Assembly: GCA_009746045.1 (NCBI GenBank)
Contig: RPFO01000313.1
Span: 184,001 to 248,000, forward strand
Source: Mesostigma viride
Lineage: Eukaryota; Streptophyta; Mesostigmatophyceae; Mesostigmatales; Mesostigmataceae
Length of the DNA: 64,000 bases
Direction of reading: 5' to 3'
Shown here: positions 42,690-54,240 of the stretch, piece after piece
Numbering within the stretch: position 1 is the first letter of the stretch
How the letters are laid out: each line of letters opens with the position of its first letter
Notes under the pieces: generated by a model
Told to the model about the DNA's origin: nothing
Seen by the model: only the letters and a program-made list of their open reading frames with translations
Databases searched by the model: none
Translations under genes and position numbers: made by a program

Positions 42690-44421
42690 TCCTACCACTA
42701 TTGGTGTAACCCCTTATGGTGAACTACCGGATGATGAACCTTATGCCTACCTCTTTCATACTGCTGTTCGCATGCCTGACCTCCTTTCTCACGTAGGACT
42801 CTCTCTCCCGTGTGAGGCCCTTCCTGTGGTCTCTGTGGGGGGGGGAGGGGAAAAATAAAATTTCTATACCGCTTAGCCATATAGCGACTAGGTCAGGAAA
42901 GTCCTATGATGATATAGTCCCTCTAGGACCTCCTCTTCTCTTTGGCAAGGCGGTAGGAGACCTCTTTAAACCTGATATATTAATATAGATACTTCTGTAG
43001 CGATGCCTACCTCTGATCTCGAACGCCTTATCAGTAGATTTACTGCCATAGCCGGAAGCTTTAGCTGCTATTGCCTCCCATCCCCAACAGTTAGGCAAAT
43101 ACCCCTGTAAATTTGTAGGTGGGTTTTTATATGTGCAGATAACAGATTCTCCCCCTCAATGGCGCCTGTATGTCCCTCCTATCTGTCGCTTCTCCTTGCT
43201 TTTTGAGTTGCATGATTTAGCTGCTCACCAGGGCGGTAAACGGGTACGGGATCTAGTAACCCGTTCCTACTACTGGCCTTCCCTCTTAAAGGATGTAGAT
43301 GAGTATGTTAGGACCTGCCAATCTTGTCAGGAAATGAAACCTAACAACGTAGGGCAGATAGCCGAGCCTAGGACCCTTCCTGACCCCACCATGCCATGGG
43401 ATTCCATTATGATGGATTTTGTAGGACCTTTTAGAAAGAATGATAAGGGTAATGCTCAGATCCTTGTGTTTGTAGATCGCTTTACGCGTATGTGCCATCT
43501 CGTGCCTTGTCCCTTGGAACTCACCGCACGCGATTGTGCCCGCCTATACCTCAATAATGTTTATAGATACCATGGTTTGAGTAGGCAGTTTATTTCTGAC
43601 AAAGATATTTACTTCAGATTTTTTGGCAGCAGTTCTTCGCTGCTATCGGTACCAAGGTTACCTTCGGTACTGCCTACCACTCCTCCTCTTCTCATTTAGT
43701 AGAACGTTTGAATAGAGTAGTGGAAGAAGCTCTGCGGCACTATGTGAATGGCTCTGGGAGTGATTGGGAGGATTATCTATGTCTGGTAGAGTTTTCCCTT
43801 AACAATTGCCCTCAGGCCGCGCATGGTTATACGCCCTTCTTCCTAGATACAGGTAGACAACCCCTTACCCCTACCTCTCTCTTAGCCAGTCCTTTAAGGG
43901 ACAAGGATGATGTGTCCCGGGATACCGTAGAAGGTGTGCAGGCGTTATTAGATAAGATGAAGCATGCCCACGACAATGCTATTGCAGGGTACCATAGGGC
44001 GCAGGCCAAGTACCTTGCTAGGTTGCGTGCCTCATTAGATTGAAGAGCACCTGAGATAGAAATAGGAGTCTGATTTAGTCTTAGTAGAAGGCCCTCGTGT
44101 TGGCCGATTCGCTCACAAGTTCGAGGCTGAACTTAAAGTGAAACTCAGGCCCGCCTTCTTAGGACCCTTCCGTGTGTTGCCTAGAGTAGGTAATTTCTTG
44201 TATGAGATAGATATCCCTACCTCTTGGCAAACCCATTCGCGCACCTTTCATAGAAGCCAGCTAAAGCTTTACCACCAAAGCACGTTTGCTGGTAGAGAGT
44301 TGGCCCCTGCCCCTTTAGAGCATAATCCTGATACTGGTGAGGTAGAGGACGAGGTAGAGAGTATCGTGGCCCATAGAGACATTAAAAGAGGCCGTGGTAC
44401 TCAACGCCAGTATAAGATTAA
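42690..44421 (+). pseudogene. Gypsy integrase and start of chromodomain
   Basis: Linker (MPDLLSHVGLSLPCEALPV, 42770-42830), then zinc-binding domain (FELHDLAAHQGGKRV ... CQSCQEM, 43200-43350), core (MPWDSIMMDFVGP; FISDKD near 43600) and C-terminal domain (LKLRPAFLGPFRVLPRVGNF, 44140-44200). Last comes VESIVAHRDIKRGRGTQRQY, the first strand of a chromodomain, cut at AAGATTAA (44414-44421). Frameshifts occur near 42855, 43670 and 44045. Confidence 0.75.
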
Positions 44422-45826
44422 GGGGAGGTGGCACCCCAAAACCCTTCAAAATTGAACTATGGTAGTAATAACACTTGAAATTCATTTGCACAATGCTGAA
44501 ATATGATTGCGGGCACTAAATAACATCTCTTGTGAGTTGTCCATGCACTTGTTGGGGGTACTACACCCAAGTATACGCCAATATTGCTCTATAAATAGAA
44601 AAAGATGTTAATTAGGGCTGGGTATGCCCCAGCCAATGCACACATTTGTCGGCAACGAAAAATCAACCATTTGTAGTTCCCTGAGTGTGTAGCTTGCTGA
44701 GCTATTTACATCATGGAAATGGCAAAACCTTGAACAGTTATTAATTTTCCCGCAAAACAGGTCTTTTTTTACCGGACATTGGGAATAAACATATCATAAA
44801 CACTTCAGATAAGGCCACAAAATCAAGCGAAAATCCGTCTAACAGGGGGACAGCAGTGGTCCAAGTCCCAGGTCATTCCGACAAGTCTAGCTCAAGTTAT
44901 AATAAGGTTTTGCGTGATAAATCCTGAACATACGCTAAATGAGGTTTTTCTGTGTATAAGGCCACCTAGACATGATGTTTTCCATCCAAGATCAAGCCAA
45001 AAAACACGCCCAACTTGATCACACAACATAAGAAAAGGCTAGGCACCTCATCTGCCCTCCCCTGCCCTCTGCATGGCCAGCCTTGCCAGCGTGGGCATAG
45101 CAACACCATCGCTAGGCATACACGCACCAAGAGAGCATACACTATGCTCAGCCCAAGGTTACCATGTAAATTTATGCCAAGAACTCAGCAAGTATACGTG
45201 TAAAAACCTTAAGAATGCCCAAGCAATAGAGGCAACTGCAGCCTGCAAACTTGGCAGCAAATCATACATGCTGTCTGCCAAGCATTCACATCCTATCCAG
45301 CTTGCCTTGCTGCACACATAGCAGGGAAGTCTTAATGGTTATAGCTCAAGGAAAGCAATGGAAACACCTATCTAATGCAATGCCACTCATGCAGTATGGC
45401 CAGCAAAAGAACCACTCTCACCTTCCTTTCCAATATGGCAATTTGCTAAGAAGCTGATGCCAGCTTGTTAGCCTCCGTATAGGCACATGCCGGATGTCGT
45501 TACTAAAACAGGCGTGTCAGATCCGGCACATAACAAAGCGTCTGAGCAAGCTCATGTCCAAAGGATTATGGAAAACAAATGTCAACACATTACCAACAAC
45601 TTGACCTCGGCGCCTCAAGGATGCCAGCCATAAACTACACGAAATTGTACGAAATTGCTAGGAATCTGACGATGCAACCGAAAGAAATGGAACGCTTCCT
45701 GCGCAGGGAAACTGCCCGAAAGAAAGGCGAAAGGCCGACGTTAATGCACCTGCCTGCGTGGAAATGTTTCATGCATCAACTGGCACGCAAGCTCGAACAA
45801 TAAAAGACATCATCCATTGATCAGGC

Positions 45827-47800
45827 ACAGCAGCCACGAGCCACGAGCCACGAGGTAGCCATGGCTGTCGGAGCTCATAACTTTCTCATTTGAGCACCGA
45901 ATTCAGCTGTGAATATCACAATCGCTTCGTCTTTCTTAGACGCACATGCTGATATAATTTTCCGACGCTATTACGCAATATACGATGAGCAAACGCCCAT
46001 CGACGCAACGCAGCCCGACGGCTGCGCTCGGCAATGAAAATACGTCTGCAGCTTCGGCTGCAGCTTCGCCCACCGGCCCAGAAGGCAGCGGCGCCACTAG
46101 CCAAGCTCTAGTGGTCGTCCAGCCCCCTGCTGCGCCCGCATCGCCAGCAGCGTCGCCCGAACCCAAGCGCAGTCGCCCTGACGGGCTGCTGGATGAGTAC
46201 GACTTTGACGCCAGCCAGCCCGGCTATTTTGACAAGCTTACACCCGATCGCATCCTGGGCCATGTGTTTTTCGGGACGCATGCCTCTCTTCTAGAACTGT
46301 GCAAGCAGCTTTCCCACCAAGGTCGCCTTGTCAATGCCTTCCTCCAGAGGCGCAATTTCGGCAAGGACGTCCTCAACGCCCGCCGCCCCCACCTCCAGCA
46401 ATACGCCCTCTTTTCCCTCCTTGGACGCTCCATCGAGGAGCTTTGGCCTCCAAAGCCCCTCACCACCACCTTAACCGAATCCTCCATCCGCTCACTCCTC
46501 AAGGAGGCCCTCGAGCAGCACGTGGCCCCCATCGCTGCAGATGTGGCGGCCATGGGCAGCACGCTGGCTGCCGAGCTCCCCCTCCTCTCCACCATCCCCA
46601 CCGCCACCGCCACCCTCCTCGCCTCCTCCACCGCCACCACCCCCACCTCCGACGCCATCACCGCCCAGCTCCGTGAAATCGACCAGCGTCTTAAAGACAA
46701 CGCAATCGCCATCGAGGTCCTGCAGAACACCGCCGGCCTCACCGCCCAGGCGGTGAAGGACATTGCCGCCAAGCCAGCCCCTGCTGGCCTGGCCGGCGAT
46801 GCTCCTCCCATCACGACCTGGGCGGACATGCTTAAGCAGCACACCACCTCCACCACCTCCGCCGTCGCAGCACAGCTCCAGCGGCAGACGCTTGACCTCC
46901 GCGAGGAGGCCGAGCTCGCGAAGCGCAGCCTTAACGTCATTGTCAAGAATCTCAAGATGGAGGAAGGTGAGAATTCCGAGAAGCTTGCGCGTGCTTTTGA
47001 GAGAGAAATCCTTGATCGCATGGGCCTTACTGGTGAGATCGAGCTGGCCGCCCACCGCCTTCCCCGCGCGCGGGGTAAGGCAGGGCCGCCCCCGCTCCTT
47101 CTCACCTTTAAGACCCCGGCGGACAAGATTTCTTTTCTCAGACGCCGCAAGCGGCTCGAGAAGACTCTCTTCACCCTTGATGACGACCTGACCCTGGCGC
47201 AGCAACAACGGCGACGGGAGCTATGGCCGACCTACCTCCAGCTCCGGCAGACCAAGGCGGGCCAGCCGGTGTACTGGAAGGGGGCGGCCATCTACGTCGG
47301 CCACAAGCCCTGGCAGGCGACCCCCGCGGCCCCAGCGACTCCAGGCGCCCCAGCTTAGGGGAATACAGCAGTAGTAGTGTAGAATAGATAGACCGTGGCC
47401 ATGTACATGTACGCCTCCTAGAGGCCCTCTCCCAGCTAAGCCACGCGCTTTATTTAATCATGTACATGTGTGCCTATGATGAGCCACACTCCAGATGATG
47501 CCTAGCTTTATTTAGTTATGTTGTGCCCATGCAGGGAGTAACTCTCTGCTGAGACGACATGCCCTAGCTTTTTGTATAGCTATGCTGATCTTCCCCCCCA
47601 TGACAGGCTCCCCCTTCGCTGGGCATAGCTTGAAGATCATGGGGATGCACGTGCCCTGGTGCACCTAGAGCAAGGGTCCTTTACATCCCCACCCTTGCAG
47701 GAAGTAGCTTAGGATGTATGATAGGCCATATGCCCCCTCTCAAGGGCTATGTGCTACATATACTCCCAACGGAGTTATGTTACAATTCAATTCAATTCAA
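45827..47800 (+). mobile_element. ORF1-only LINE (half-LINE), intact copy
   Basis: Flanked by a 10-bp duplication TTGATCAGGC (45817-45826, 47801-47810). The 5' end is ACAGCAGCCACGAGCC, followed by about 160 bp of leader, one intact ORF, and a 440-bp 3' UTR ending in TATGTGCTACATATACTCCC, then ACAATTCAATTCAATTCAA. The RT-bearing LINE at 23536 has the same 3' end layout. With no enzyme domain it must be mobilised in trans. Confidence 0.9.
45985..47358 (+). CDS. LINE ORF1-like RNA-binding protein (457 aa), intact
   Basis: It starts MSKRPSTQRS, at the position shared by all three copies. The N-terminus is Ser/Ala/Pro-rich with a basic patch (PEPKRSRPD). A helical region follows (FFGTHASLLELCKQLSHQGR), then Ala/Thr-rich sequence and a coiled coil at about 225-250 (REIDQRLKDNAIAIEVLQNT). 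The C-terminal half resembles the L1 ORF1p RRM and C-terminal domain: SLNVIVKNLKMEEGENSEKL, AHRLPRARGKAG, LLLTFKTPADKISFLRR, DDDLTLAQQQRRRELWPTYL, PVYWKGAAIYVG. Family knowledge: such proteins trimerise and coat the element RNA. The likeness is by pattern, not by search. Confidence 0.75.
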   Translation: MSKRPSTQRSPTAALGNENTSAASAAASPTGPEGSGATSQALVVVQPPAAPASPAASPEPKRSRPDGLLDEYDFDASQPGYFDKLTPDRILGHVFFGTHASLLELCKQLSHQGRLVNAFLQRRNFGKDVLNARRPHLQQYALFSLLGRSIEELWPPKPLTTTLTESSIRSLLKEALEQHVAPIAADVAAMGSTLAAELPLLSTIPTATATLLASSTATTPTSDAITAQLREIDQRLKDNAIAIEVLQNTAGLTAQAVKDIAAKPAPAGLAGDAPPITTWADMLKQHTTSTTSAVAAQLQRQTLDLREEAELAKRSLNVIVKNLKMEEGENSEKLARAFEREILDRMGLTGEIELAAHRLPRARGKAGPPPLLLTFKTPADKISFLRRRKRLEKTLFTLDDDLTLAQQQRRRELWPTYLQLRQTKAGQPVYWKGAAIYVGHKPWQATPAAPATPGAPA

Positions 47801-48305
47801 TTGATCAGGCGAACAAGGAAGGTGCGCCTTCCGTGAATACGTCGAAGGCGACATGCGCAGGCCTGCGTAGGTTCTTACCTTGAATGCCGGAAATGTAAAA
47901 GAAACCGGGAAGCTTCGGCACAAACTCGACAACACCATTAAGTTAGCCTCATAATCGCTCGTTAGAGCCTACGTTGCCTCACAATCGCTGCCGTAAACCT
48001 GCATTAAATTTCATGATCCGCAAGAGAAATTATATCCTGGACCCCCGCGCCCGTAGCCGTTCGAGGAATTAGCGATATTGCAAACCGTAAACTTTCCGCC
48101 ATGAAATGAGGTCATCGACTAATCTTCTGCGAAATCCATGCATTTTTTCTAGCTTTTTAGATGCCATATCGATTAATATTGCCTGAAGGCAAGCCGCCAT
48201 GGCCACCTCCGCGAGGGTTGAGCGGTCCGGGCACACATTATACACCGTACGGACGGTACCGCGCGAATTTTTTGGCGCGGAAAATATTCGGCGCGCCACG
48301 TCCCC

Positions 48306-48970
48306 TTAAATGGATGTATGCTCGTAGCGAGGTAGATAAAGTCTGGTATACGGACATGCCGCCTACCCCTGATCCGGAGCTATATTATGAGGTCCTTCCG
48401 GGCCGGTGGGTCTCCAGATCCAGCTTCCCGGGTGGCCCAATCCATCCTGCCCTTCAGGCGAGTCATGCTGCTTTGGTCCGGGCCGCCCTCTTCGGGGTCT
48501 CCTGGTTTGGGCCAGACCCCCATGAACCGCAGCAGTTGGTTGTTCATGGTTTCGACGACGCTGGACACTGTCTCCTTGAGTGTGGGTCCCGCTGCCCTGC
48601 CTTGGGGCAGATAGATGCCATCCTCCAGTGTCCCAGGATTTTCTCATACAGGTCTGTCTACCCCTGTGGGCCGCTCCTGCCTCCGGGATGTTTTCCCTTG
48701 GCTTCCGGCTGAGGGCGATGCCGAGTTAGATGATCACCCCTGTGACCTCCTGCGGCCGGGCGGTCGAGTTCATGGAGATTGCGGACCAGTCGGCGGGGGT
48801 GTTAGCATATGGCGATCCTTCCCCTGTGGATGCACCGGTAGAGTCGCAGTACACGCCGGAGTATTCGGCCTCAGTCGCAGCTTCCTCCTCCTCCGTGTCG
48901 GCGCCTTCTCCTGTTCCGTCATCACCGCAGTCGACCAGGCGCGTGTCGGAGTTGCAATCTGTTGCATGAC
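48306..48970 (+). pseudogene. Gypsy chromodomain end and family-specific tail
   Basis: The frame resumes after the TTAA element with WMYARSEVDKVWYTDMP, then LPGRWVSRSSFPGGPIHPAL, FDDAGHCLLECGSRCPALGQ and a Ser/Pro-rich end (SAPSPVPSSPQSTRRVSE). The tail aligns with the minus-strand copy at 8095-8800. Confidence 0.65.
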
Positions 48971-48992
48971 CGAAATGCGTGTATAAACTGGT

Positions 48993-50155
48993 GCATGCAT
49001 CTGCCAGCATAGCCCCTTGGGTATTGTCTAGCCCTTCCTTGGTTGAGACGTGCCTGGCAACATCATGGAAGGATATGGGGCTTTCAGTGGCAACATCGTG
49101 GAAGCTCATCCCCAAACTGTCAGGGGTGAGGGCTTAAGGGGTGAGAAGATCGCGTGCAGGAGGCATTTCAGAATCCTTGTACTCTACCCCTTTCATGGCA
49201 GCCACCATAGGCAATGAGAGACCCCGAGCAGCGACATCGAGGGAAAAATTATTCAATCGCATACAGCCAAACCCCGCTCGGGACAGCTGTGTGCTGCTCA
49301 CTGTAACCCCGGGTAGCGTCAAGAACGGCTGCCCTAATAAGGCGGGCCCATCATACCCCTCTACCACACACATGGGCGTGTCTGCGCCGAGTATGGTTAA
49401 TAAGGGAAATTCCCCCAGGACCTTGTAGGACCCTGACCTAGCAAAATCAGTGACCTGAGTCCAATGAGAGGGCAGCAAAGGAAAGTCTACACAATTGGCC
49501 CCGATAATAGAGACCTGGGCCTGGGTATCAATGAGGAGCCCACAATTCAGCGCCCTAGCGGTTAACAAGGAAGATATGACTGCAGTGCTCGGGCCCAGCT
49601 GAGGGGGGACGCCTGCAGTCTGTGGTGGGTTGCTCAGCAAGATTGTTCTAGGGCTGCGCCGGGACAATAACATGGGGTTAGTAGGCTCCCTTTGCCGCCC
49701 ACCACAGACTGCAGGCGTCCCCCCTCAGCTGGGCCCGAGCACTGCAGTCATCTCTTCCTTGTTAACCGCTAGGGCGCTGAATTGTGTGTGGTAGAGGGGT
49801 ATGATGGGCCCGCCTTATTAGGGCAGCCGTTCTTGACGCTACCCGGGGTTACAGTGAGCAGCACACAGCTGTCCCGAGCGGGGTTTGGCTGTATGCGATT
49901 GAAAAATTTTTCCCTCGATGTCGCTGCTCGGGGTCTCTCATTGCCTATGGTGGCTGCCATGAAAGGGGTAGAGTACAAGGATTCTGAATTGCCTCCTGCA
50001 CGCGATCTTCTCACCCCTAAAGCCCTCACCCCTGACAGTTTGGGGATTAGCTTCCACGATGTTGCCACTGAAAGCCCCATGTCCTTCATGATGTTGCCAG
50101 GCACGTCTCAACCGAGGAAGGGCTAGACAATACCCAAGGGGCTAGTATGCTGGCT
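48993..50155. repeat. Imperfect inverted repeat of protease-RT linker sequence
   Basis: The left arm (about 48993-49680, coding on minus) and right arm (about 49683-50155, coding on plus) are reverse complements, except that the right arm lacks about 160 bp (counterpart of about 49385-49545). Both encode the same protease-like segment. This is an inverted duplication with a deletion. Confidence 0.75.
49134..49673 (-). pseudogene. Protease-like fragment of the unusual LTR lineage
   Basis: LIDTQAQVSIIGANC, then FPLLTILGADTPMCVVEGYD and PALLGQPFLTLPGV match the protease-like domain at about 13900 and 61970. The DTQAQVS active-site variant is kept. There is no integrase or RT in this arm. Confidence 0.7.
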
Positions 50156-50330
50156 GCAGGGGAACGATGGTTAGGACTGGGTTGTGTGGAGCCAGTGGAC
50201 CTAGTCCCAAGGGATGGCCGGTTGCCTCGTTTCAAATGGACCTTCCAGATGAAGCCGGTTCCCGGCACTGACAGGAAAGTAGAGTTTGCTAGACCTGTGG
50301 TGCTAGAATTTTCTGGATCTTCTAGTTAGC
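49782..50330 (+). pseudogene. Protease-like and RT N-terminal fragment of the unusual LTR lineage
   Basis: Plus-strand arm. It begins within the protease-like domain (CVVEGYDGPALLGQPF) and runs through the linker (FSLDVAARGLSLPMVAAMKG). A second frame (50127-50329) has RFKWTFQMKPVPGTDRKVEF, similar to the RT entry region of the related element at 13280 (KLRLKFVLKHK). It stops at 50330; the active-site part is in the deleted stretch. Confidence 0.6.
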
Positions 50331-51980
50331 AACAAAGCCAGAGCGTGAGCTCCTGGTCTTTCACGCACACAACGGGATGAGCCAAAGTTGCAGGACAGCA
50401 ACCTTTTAACCCGTGCACCAAGCCACGACCACGGTGAGCGGTTCCACGTCCAATGTGGGAGCCTCGGTTCGTGCTTGCCAAGATAGCTGGTCATCCCCCA
50501 TGACCAAGCTATATCCTTTGTGTTGTTCCTCGTTCCCATCGGCGTGACGAGGCACGTGCAGGCGTGCAAGCAAATCCTCAATGTCCACTGGCATCAGTGC
50601 AGAGCCAGGACGAACTGGATTTGCCTAGACTTCTGCAACCTAGGAAGTACAGGACCTGTCACAAGCCTGCAAGGCCTAGTATCCTTGCAGTCCTGTGCCA
50701 GCGATCCAGTATTCCACCAGTCACAGGCTGCTGCTCCACCTGGTCTACGTGGACCACAGTCACGTGATAGTCAGGCTAAGCCTGTGCAGGCACGGCCTGC
50801 CACGTGTCCTGTCCACTATACCAGAGGACTGCACCCTAGTCAGCCACGGACGGCTAGGACTTCGGGACCTCATATCTTTCTCGTCCCTTGTCTGTTTCAG
50901 GCGGTCAGCACGGCGTTGGAAAGGTCTTTCCAAACTGCATCCACTTAGCATATTGGTTGCCCAAAATGCTAACTCCAACCCTTTCTTCTTTTGAGCTGGA
51001 CCAGCTTGAAACAAGCCTAACTTTGCTTGTGCCCACTCAGCCACAGACCACTTGGTCCCTTGAGGTTGATCAGACCTGTTAGGGCCCAGGGTCCTGCCTC
51101 CTTTTGGGTAACAACATATATGCCCTTAGACCAGGCTAGGTGTACTGGCCAGTGAATCAGAGGTCACCCCAGGTTATCCCCTGACCCCTTGGTCAGCTCC
51201 CAACCTTTCCTTGGGAACTTGGTGCTAGATTAAAGTCAAGGCACATTACCTAGTCCAATGGCTGGGATTAAAGGATGCCAAGAACGTATTATTGTGAGTT
51301 CCTGATCTTTCACAGTTATCACAGGCGCCCGTTCTTATGGCGCCCGCCTTGGCCAAGCTTTCCCTTTTATGCTCAAAGAGACTTAGGTAGCACCGATGTA
51401 AATGCTGCCTTATTGGGGAGCCCATGTCATCACTGGGTGTTAAGCCCAGGAATCACTCATGCCAGGCTGTGGCTCTGCTGGGGAATTGAACCCCACCCCA
51501 ACCTCCAGGTTTATAGGTGACCTGGAACTTTTACACAAGACAAACATTACAACCATGAGAACAACATGAGAATGACATGATTATGTTTTATTCAAGCATT
51601 ATATAACCCAGAATGTGGCTCCCTGGCAACCATGTTCCACATGGTCACACAACCAGGTTCTTTATTAGCAACAGGTTGGAAACAAGCACTAGAAAACATA
51701 TGTACAGCAACCTGTAAGAACCAGCATTCGGGTTGCCCTTGCATGGCCTAACTGTTTGAGGCCAAAGGCGTCGACTTAAGTCCTGGCGACTCTTCTGAAC
51801 CCCATGGGGAGGGCCAGGCATGATTCTCAGCTGGTAGGAGTGCATTCCACACCAACTCCTGTCCAGGAGGGTGTACCTAACCCTGAAGGACCGGCTGTCA
51901 ACCAGTAAGCACCAGTCACCACTTGGTACTTTGGTCAAGCAGCCCACTGGGGACACCCAAGCTGAAGCAAGGCCTGGTCT
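50331..51980. other. Non-coding stretch, probably LTR and 3' sequence of the RT fragment to its right
   Basis: No ORF of note. On the minus strand, AGTTAGGCCATGC starting at 51753 resembles the LTR start of this lineage (AGTTA), and AATAAA occurs downstream (about 51585, 51660), so a 3' LTR may begin there. A B-box-like GGGTTCAATTCCCC (minus strand, about 51480-51495) hints at a tRNA-derived repeat. Both are weak. Confidence 0.3.
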
Positions 51981-53505
51981 CTATGGCCGCCCGTGTAAGG
52001 GGTCCATGAGCCCACGGAGCAGGGGGTACTGCCGCTCCGCCTTCTCCTCCAGCTTGGTGAGGGCATCTGCAGGGTTATCCACACCAGGCACATGTTCAAT
52101 GTGAGCTAGGTAGGACATCTCCTTGAGCAACAAGTAGTCAAGGTCCCTGCTCCTGGCCAGCTGCCTGTGCACAAATTGCACCATGCCCATGCTATCAGTC
52201 CTCACCAGTGTGTGCAGCTGCAACCTACAGGAAGCCACTTGACATAGCTGGTAGAAGAGCTCCCTCAAGTAAAGAGCAGTATGCAGCCCTTCACAGATTG
52301 CCCTGCACTCAGCAATATCACTGCTGGGTGTAACCCTGTTCTGTAACCGACTGTACAAGGTAACAAGTGAGGTGTGATCTTGCTCCAGGGTAACTAATGC
52401 TGCTGCCCTGCCCCTGACCTCTGTGACCTTCCTATTGTCCATAGAACTGTCCACATAGAGGATCATGTCAAGGGGCTTGTACAAATCCACAGGACCCAGT
52501 ATAAGAGGGGGAGACATCATGACAGCCTGCACCACACTCTCAGCACCCACCTCAACTAGCTGGGAATCAGTAAGTCGACTCAATACCAGCAAGTCAGGGG
52601 CACATATACTTGCAAGCCATGCCAGCATGCCCCTGATGGTAGCACACATAGCCTGCGTGATGGGCTCCTGCAATGCGTCTACAATCTGTTGTGGATAGTC
52701 CTTACCACCCTCCATCTTGATGAACCACGAGCCCTTGGCTTGGAACAACGTAGCCTGCATGCCACAGAAGACCATAGGCTCATTCTCCACCATGTGCTGT
52801 ATCTTACCCAGCTCAAACCGCTTCTGGATCTTGGCCAAAACAGCCTCAACCCAGTCTGGTGGACCTATGAGATGCAGGTCATCACCATGCAGTGAGGCAA
52901 AGACAGGGAGGCCATTGTGGGACCCTTGGAACAAACAGGGATCCACTGGAGACACAGAAAACCCACAAGTATTCTTCAAGAATTTCTCTAGGCTCTTTCT
53001 CCAGATGATGGGACTGGACCTGAGACCTTCCAACCCTTTTAGAATTCTCAGGTACCTGGCCTTTATCTCTGCTCTCCATACAGCAGGTACAGTCACAAAG
53101 AAAGGATCGAGGGATATCTCTCCAAGTCTGCCTAGCCTGGTCCTGGTCACCCTTGAGAAAAGCCCTCTTGAAATCAATCAGCACAGAGCTATAGGGCACA
53201 CCCTTAACCAGGAAAGACAGAAATATACACAGCAGAATCCTCCACGTGTCATGCAGCATCCCTGGAGTATAGAGCTCCTCATCTAACAACTGGCCAGTGC
53301 CATGATACTCGGTTACAACTGGTCTGACATGTGGCACCTGGACACCATCTACCTCCTTGAGCTTGAGGACAAACATCAATCTGAGCAGCTGGTGAACTTC
53401 TGGCAGCTCATCCACAGGCTCTGCACAGTTGGAAACTATCCACTCATGCCCAGAAGCAACAAAGCCAAGAGTCCATGCCTTAGCCATCTTGGGGCTTTGC
53501 ATCAT
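51981..53505 (-). pseudogene. RT and RNase H of a third member of the unusual LTR lineage
   Basis: Two overlapping frames. 52882-53505 has the RT start (LLRLMFVLKLKEVDG, VLIDFKRAFLKGDQDQA). 51981-53177 has the rest (KGLEGLRSSPIIWRKSLEKF, LHGDDLHLIG, TIRGMLAWLASICAPDLLVL) and a Copia-like RNase H (ILYVDSSMDNRK, DIAECRAICEG, VRTDSMGMVQF, NPADALTK). The catalytic box is again HGDD. One frameshift lies near 53120. Nothing upstream of RT is preserved, so gag, integrase and protease are lost here. Confidence 0.75.
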
Positions 53506-53670
53506 CTCGACTAACTGGCGCCAGGGAATAGGACTGTGAGCAGCTATCTGGTACCTGTTTACCCCTAATTACTGCCGTGGATCAAAAATGGTTGGGATGA
53601 TCAACAGGTCCTCAGCTATGGGCTCCTGACCTTGGGGACCCTCTACTTGCTGACTCTTAACAGCCTTCAC

Positions 53671-54191
53671 AGTTATTCTAGGGCTTCAGGCCTAGACTAT
53701 CAGTACACGTGGCGTTGTCCCCGTCTACCAAGTGGGATACGGACATGGACGGTAGTGTAGTACACTGGACATATCTCTACTAGGATTTAGATCCGCACGT
53801 GCCATGTTGGGCACGTGGGTGCTAGATATTAGCACTGAGATATGTAGGGCACACGCACGTGGGTATTCACGTGGTAGGGTTTATGAGCTGTGATGCAGAC
53901 CACAAGGTGGTTGCAGTGCTAGTCCTGTACGGAGGTCCTAGGGGAGGTCCAGGACCGTCCACGTAGTGCTGCTAGGCAGTCGTTGCCTGCGGGCATCGTA
54001 TCAGTCCTAGCTGGAGTAGATCTAGCTGGACGGAGCCAGCACCTCATTGGTTAGCACTAGTGCAGGATAGCTAGGTTACCCTAACCTACGTGCCCATGCA
54101 ATCCAGCTTGGCAAGCTTGCATGGATTGATATTATGCCAGCCATTGCATAATCCAACACACGTTCGCTTCCATTGCACAAGTGCATTAACT
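53671..54191 (+). repeat. Probable 5' LTR of the second unusual element (521 bp)
   Basis: The boundaries follow from the ends AGTTA and TTAACT, the same as in the complete element, and from the position about 50 bp before the gag ATG. The partner LTR is outside the window, so this is not proven. Confidence 0.5.
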
Positions 54192-54240
54192 TTCATTAAT
54201 AAAAACTCTCACGGTTTTTATACTACTCTATCATCGTAAA

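Larger units (their letters stand above)
44422..48305. mobile_element. TTAA-flanked DNA element, copy B, containing a nested half-LINE
   Basis: Flanked by TTAA (44418-44421, 48306-48309). Left end GGGGAGGTGGCACC; right end, reversed, GGGGACGTGGCGCG. Without the LINE at 45827-47800 it is about 1.9 kb, like copy A. The empty site can be read from the other gypsy copy, where the equivalent codons run on without a break (QYK-KWMYAR). Near the right end CAAGCCGCCATGGCCACC (48190-48207) resembles a block in the 1719-bp elements. Confidence 0.85.
42331..48970 (+). mobile_element. Ty3/gypsy chromovirus fragment, interrupted by a TTAA element
   Basis: Counterpart of 8095-10760 in reverse orientation. 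It runs from the RNase H-integrase linker to the C-terminal tail and is truncated at both ends. The SINE (42345-42675) lies near its left end, and the DNA element at 44422-48305 splits the chromodomain. No LTR is seen. Confidence 0.8.

Noticed and set aside
49734-49800. Separate full LTR element at 49.7 kb
   Set aside because: The sequence is the inverted copy of 49134-49673 with a deletion and has no LTR of its own.
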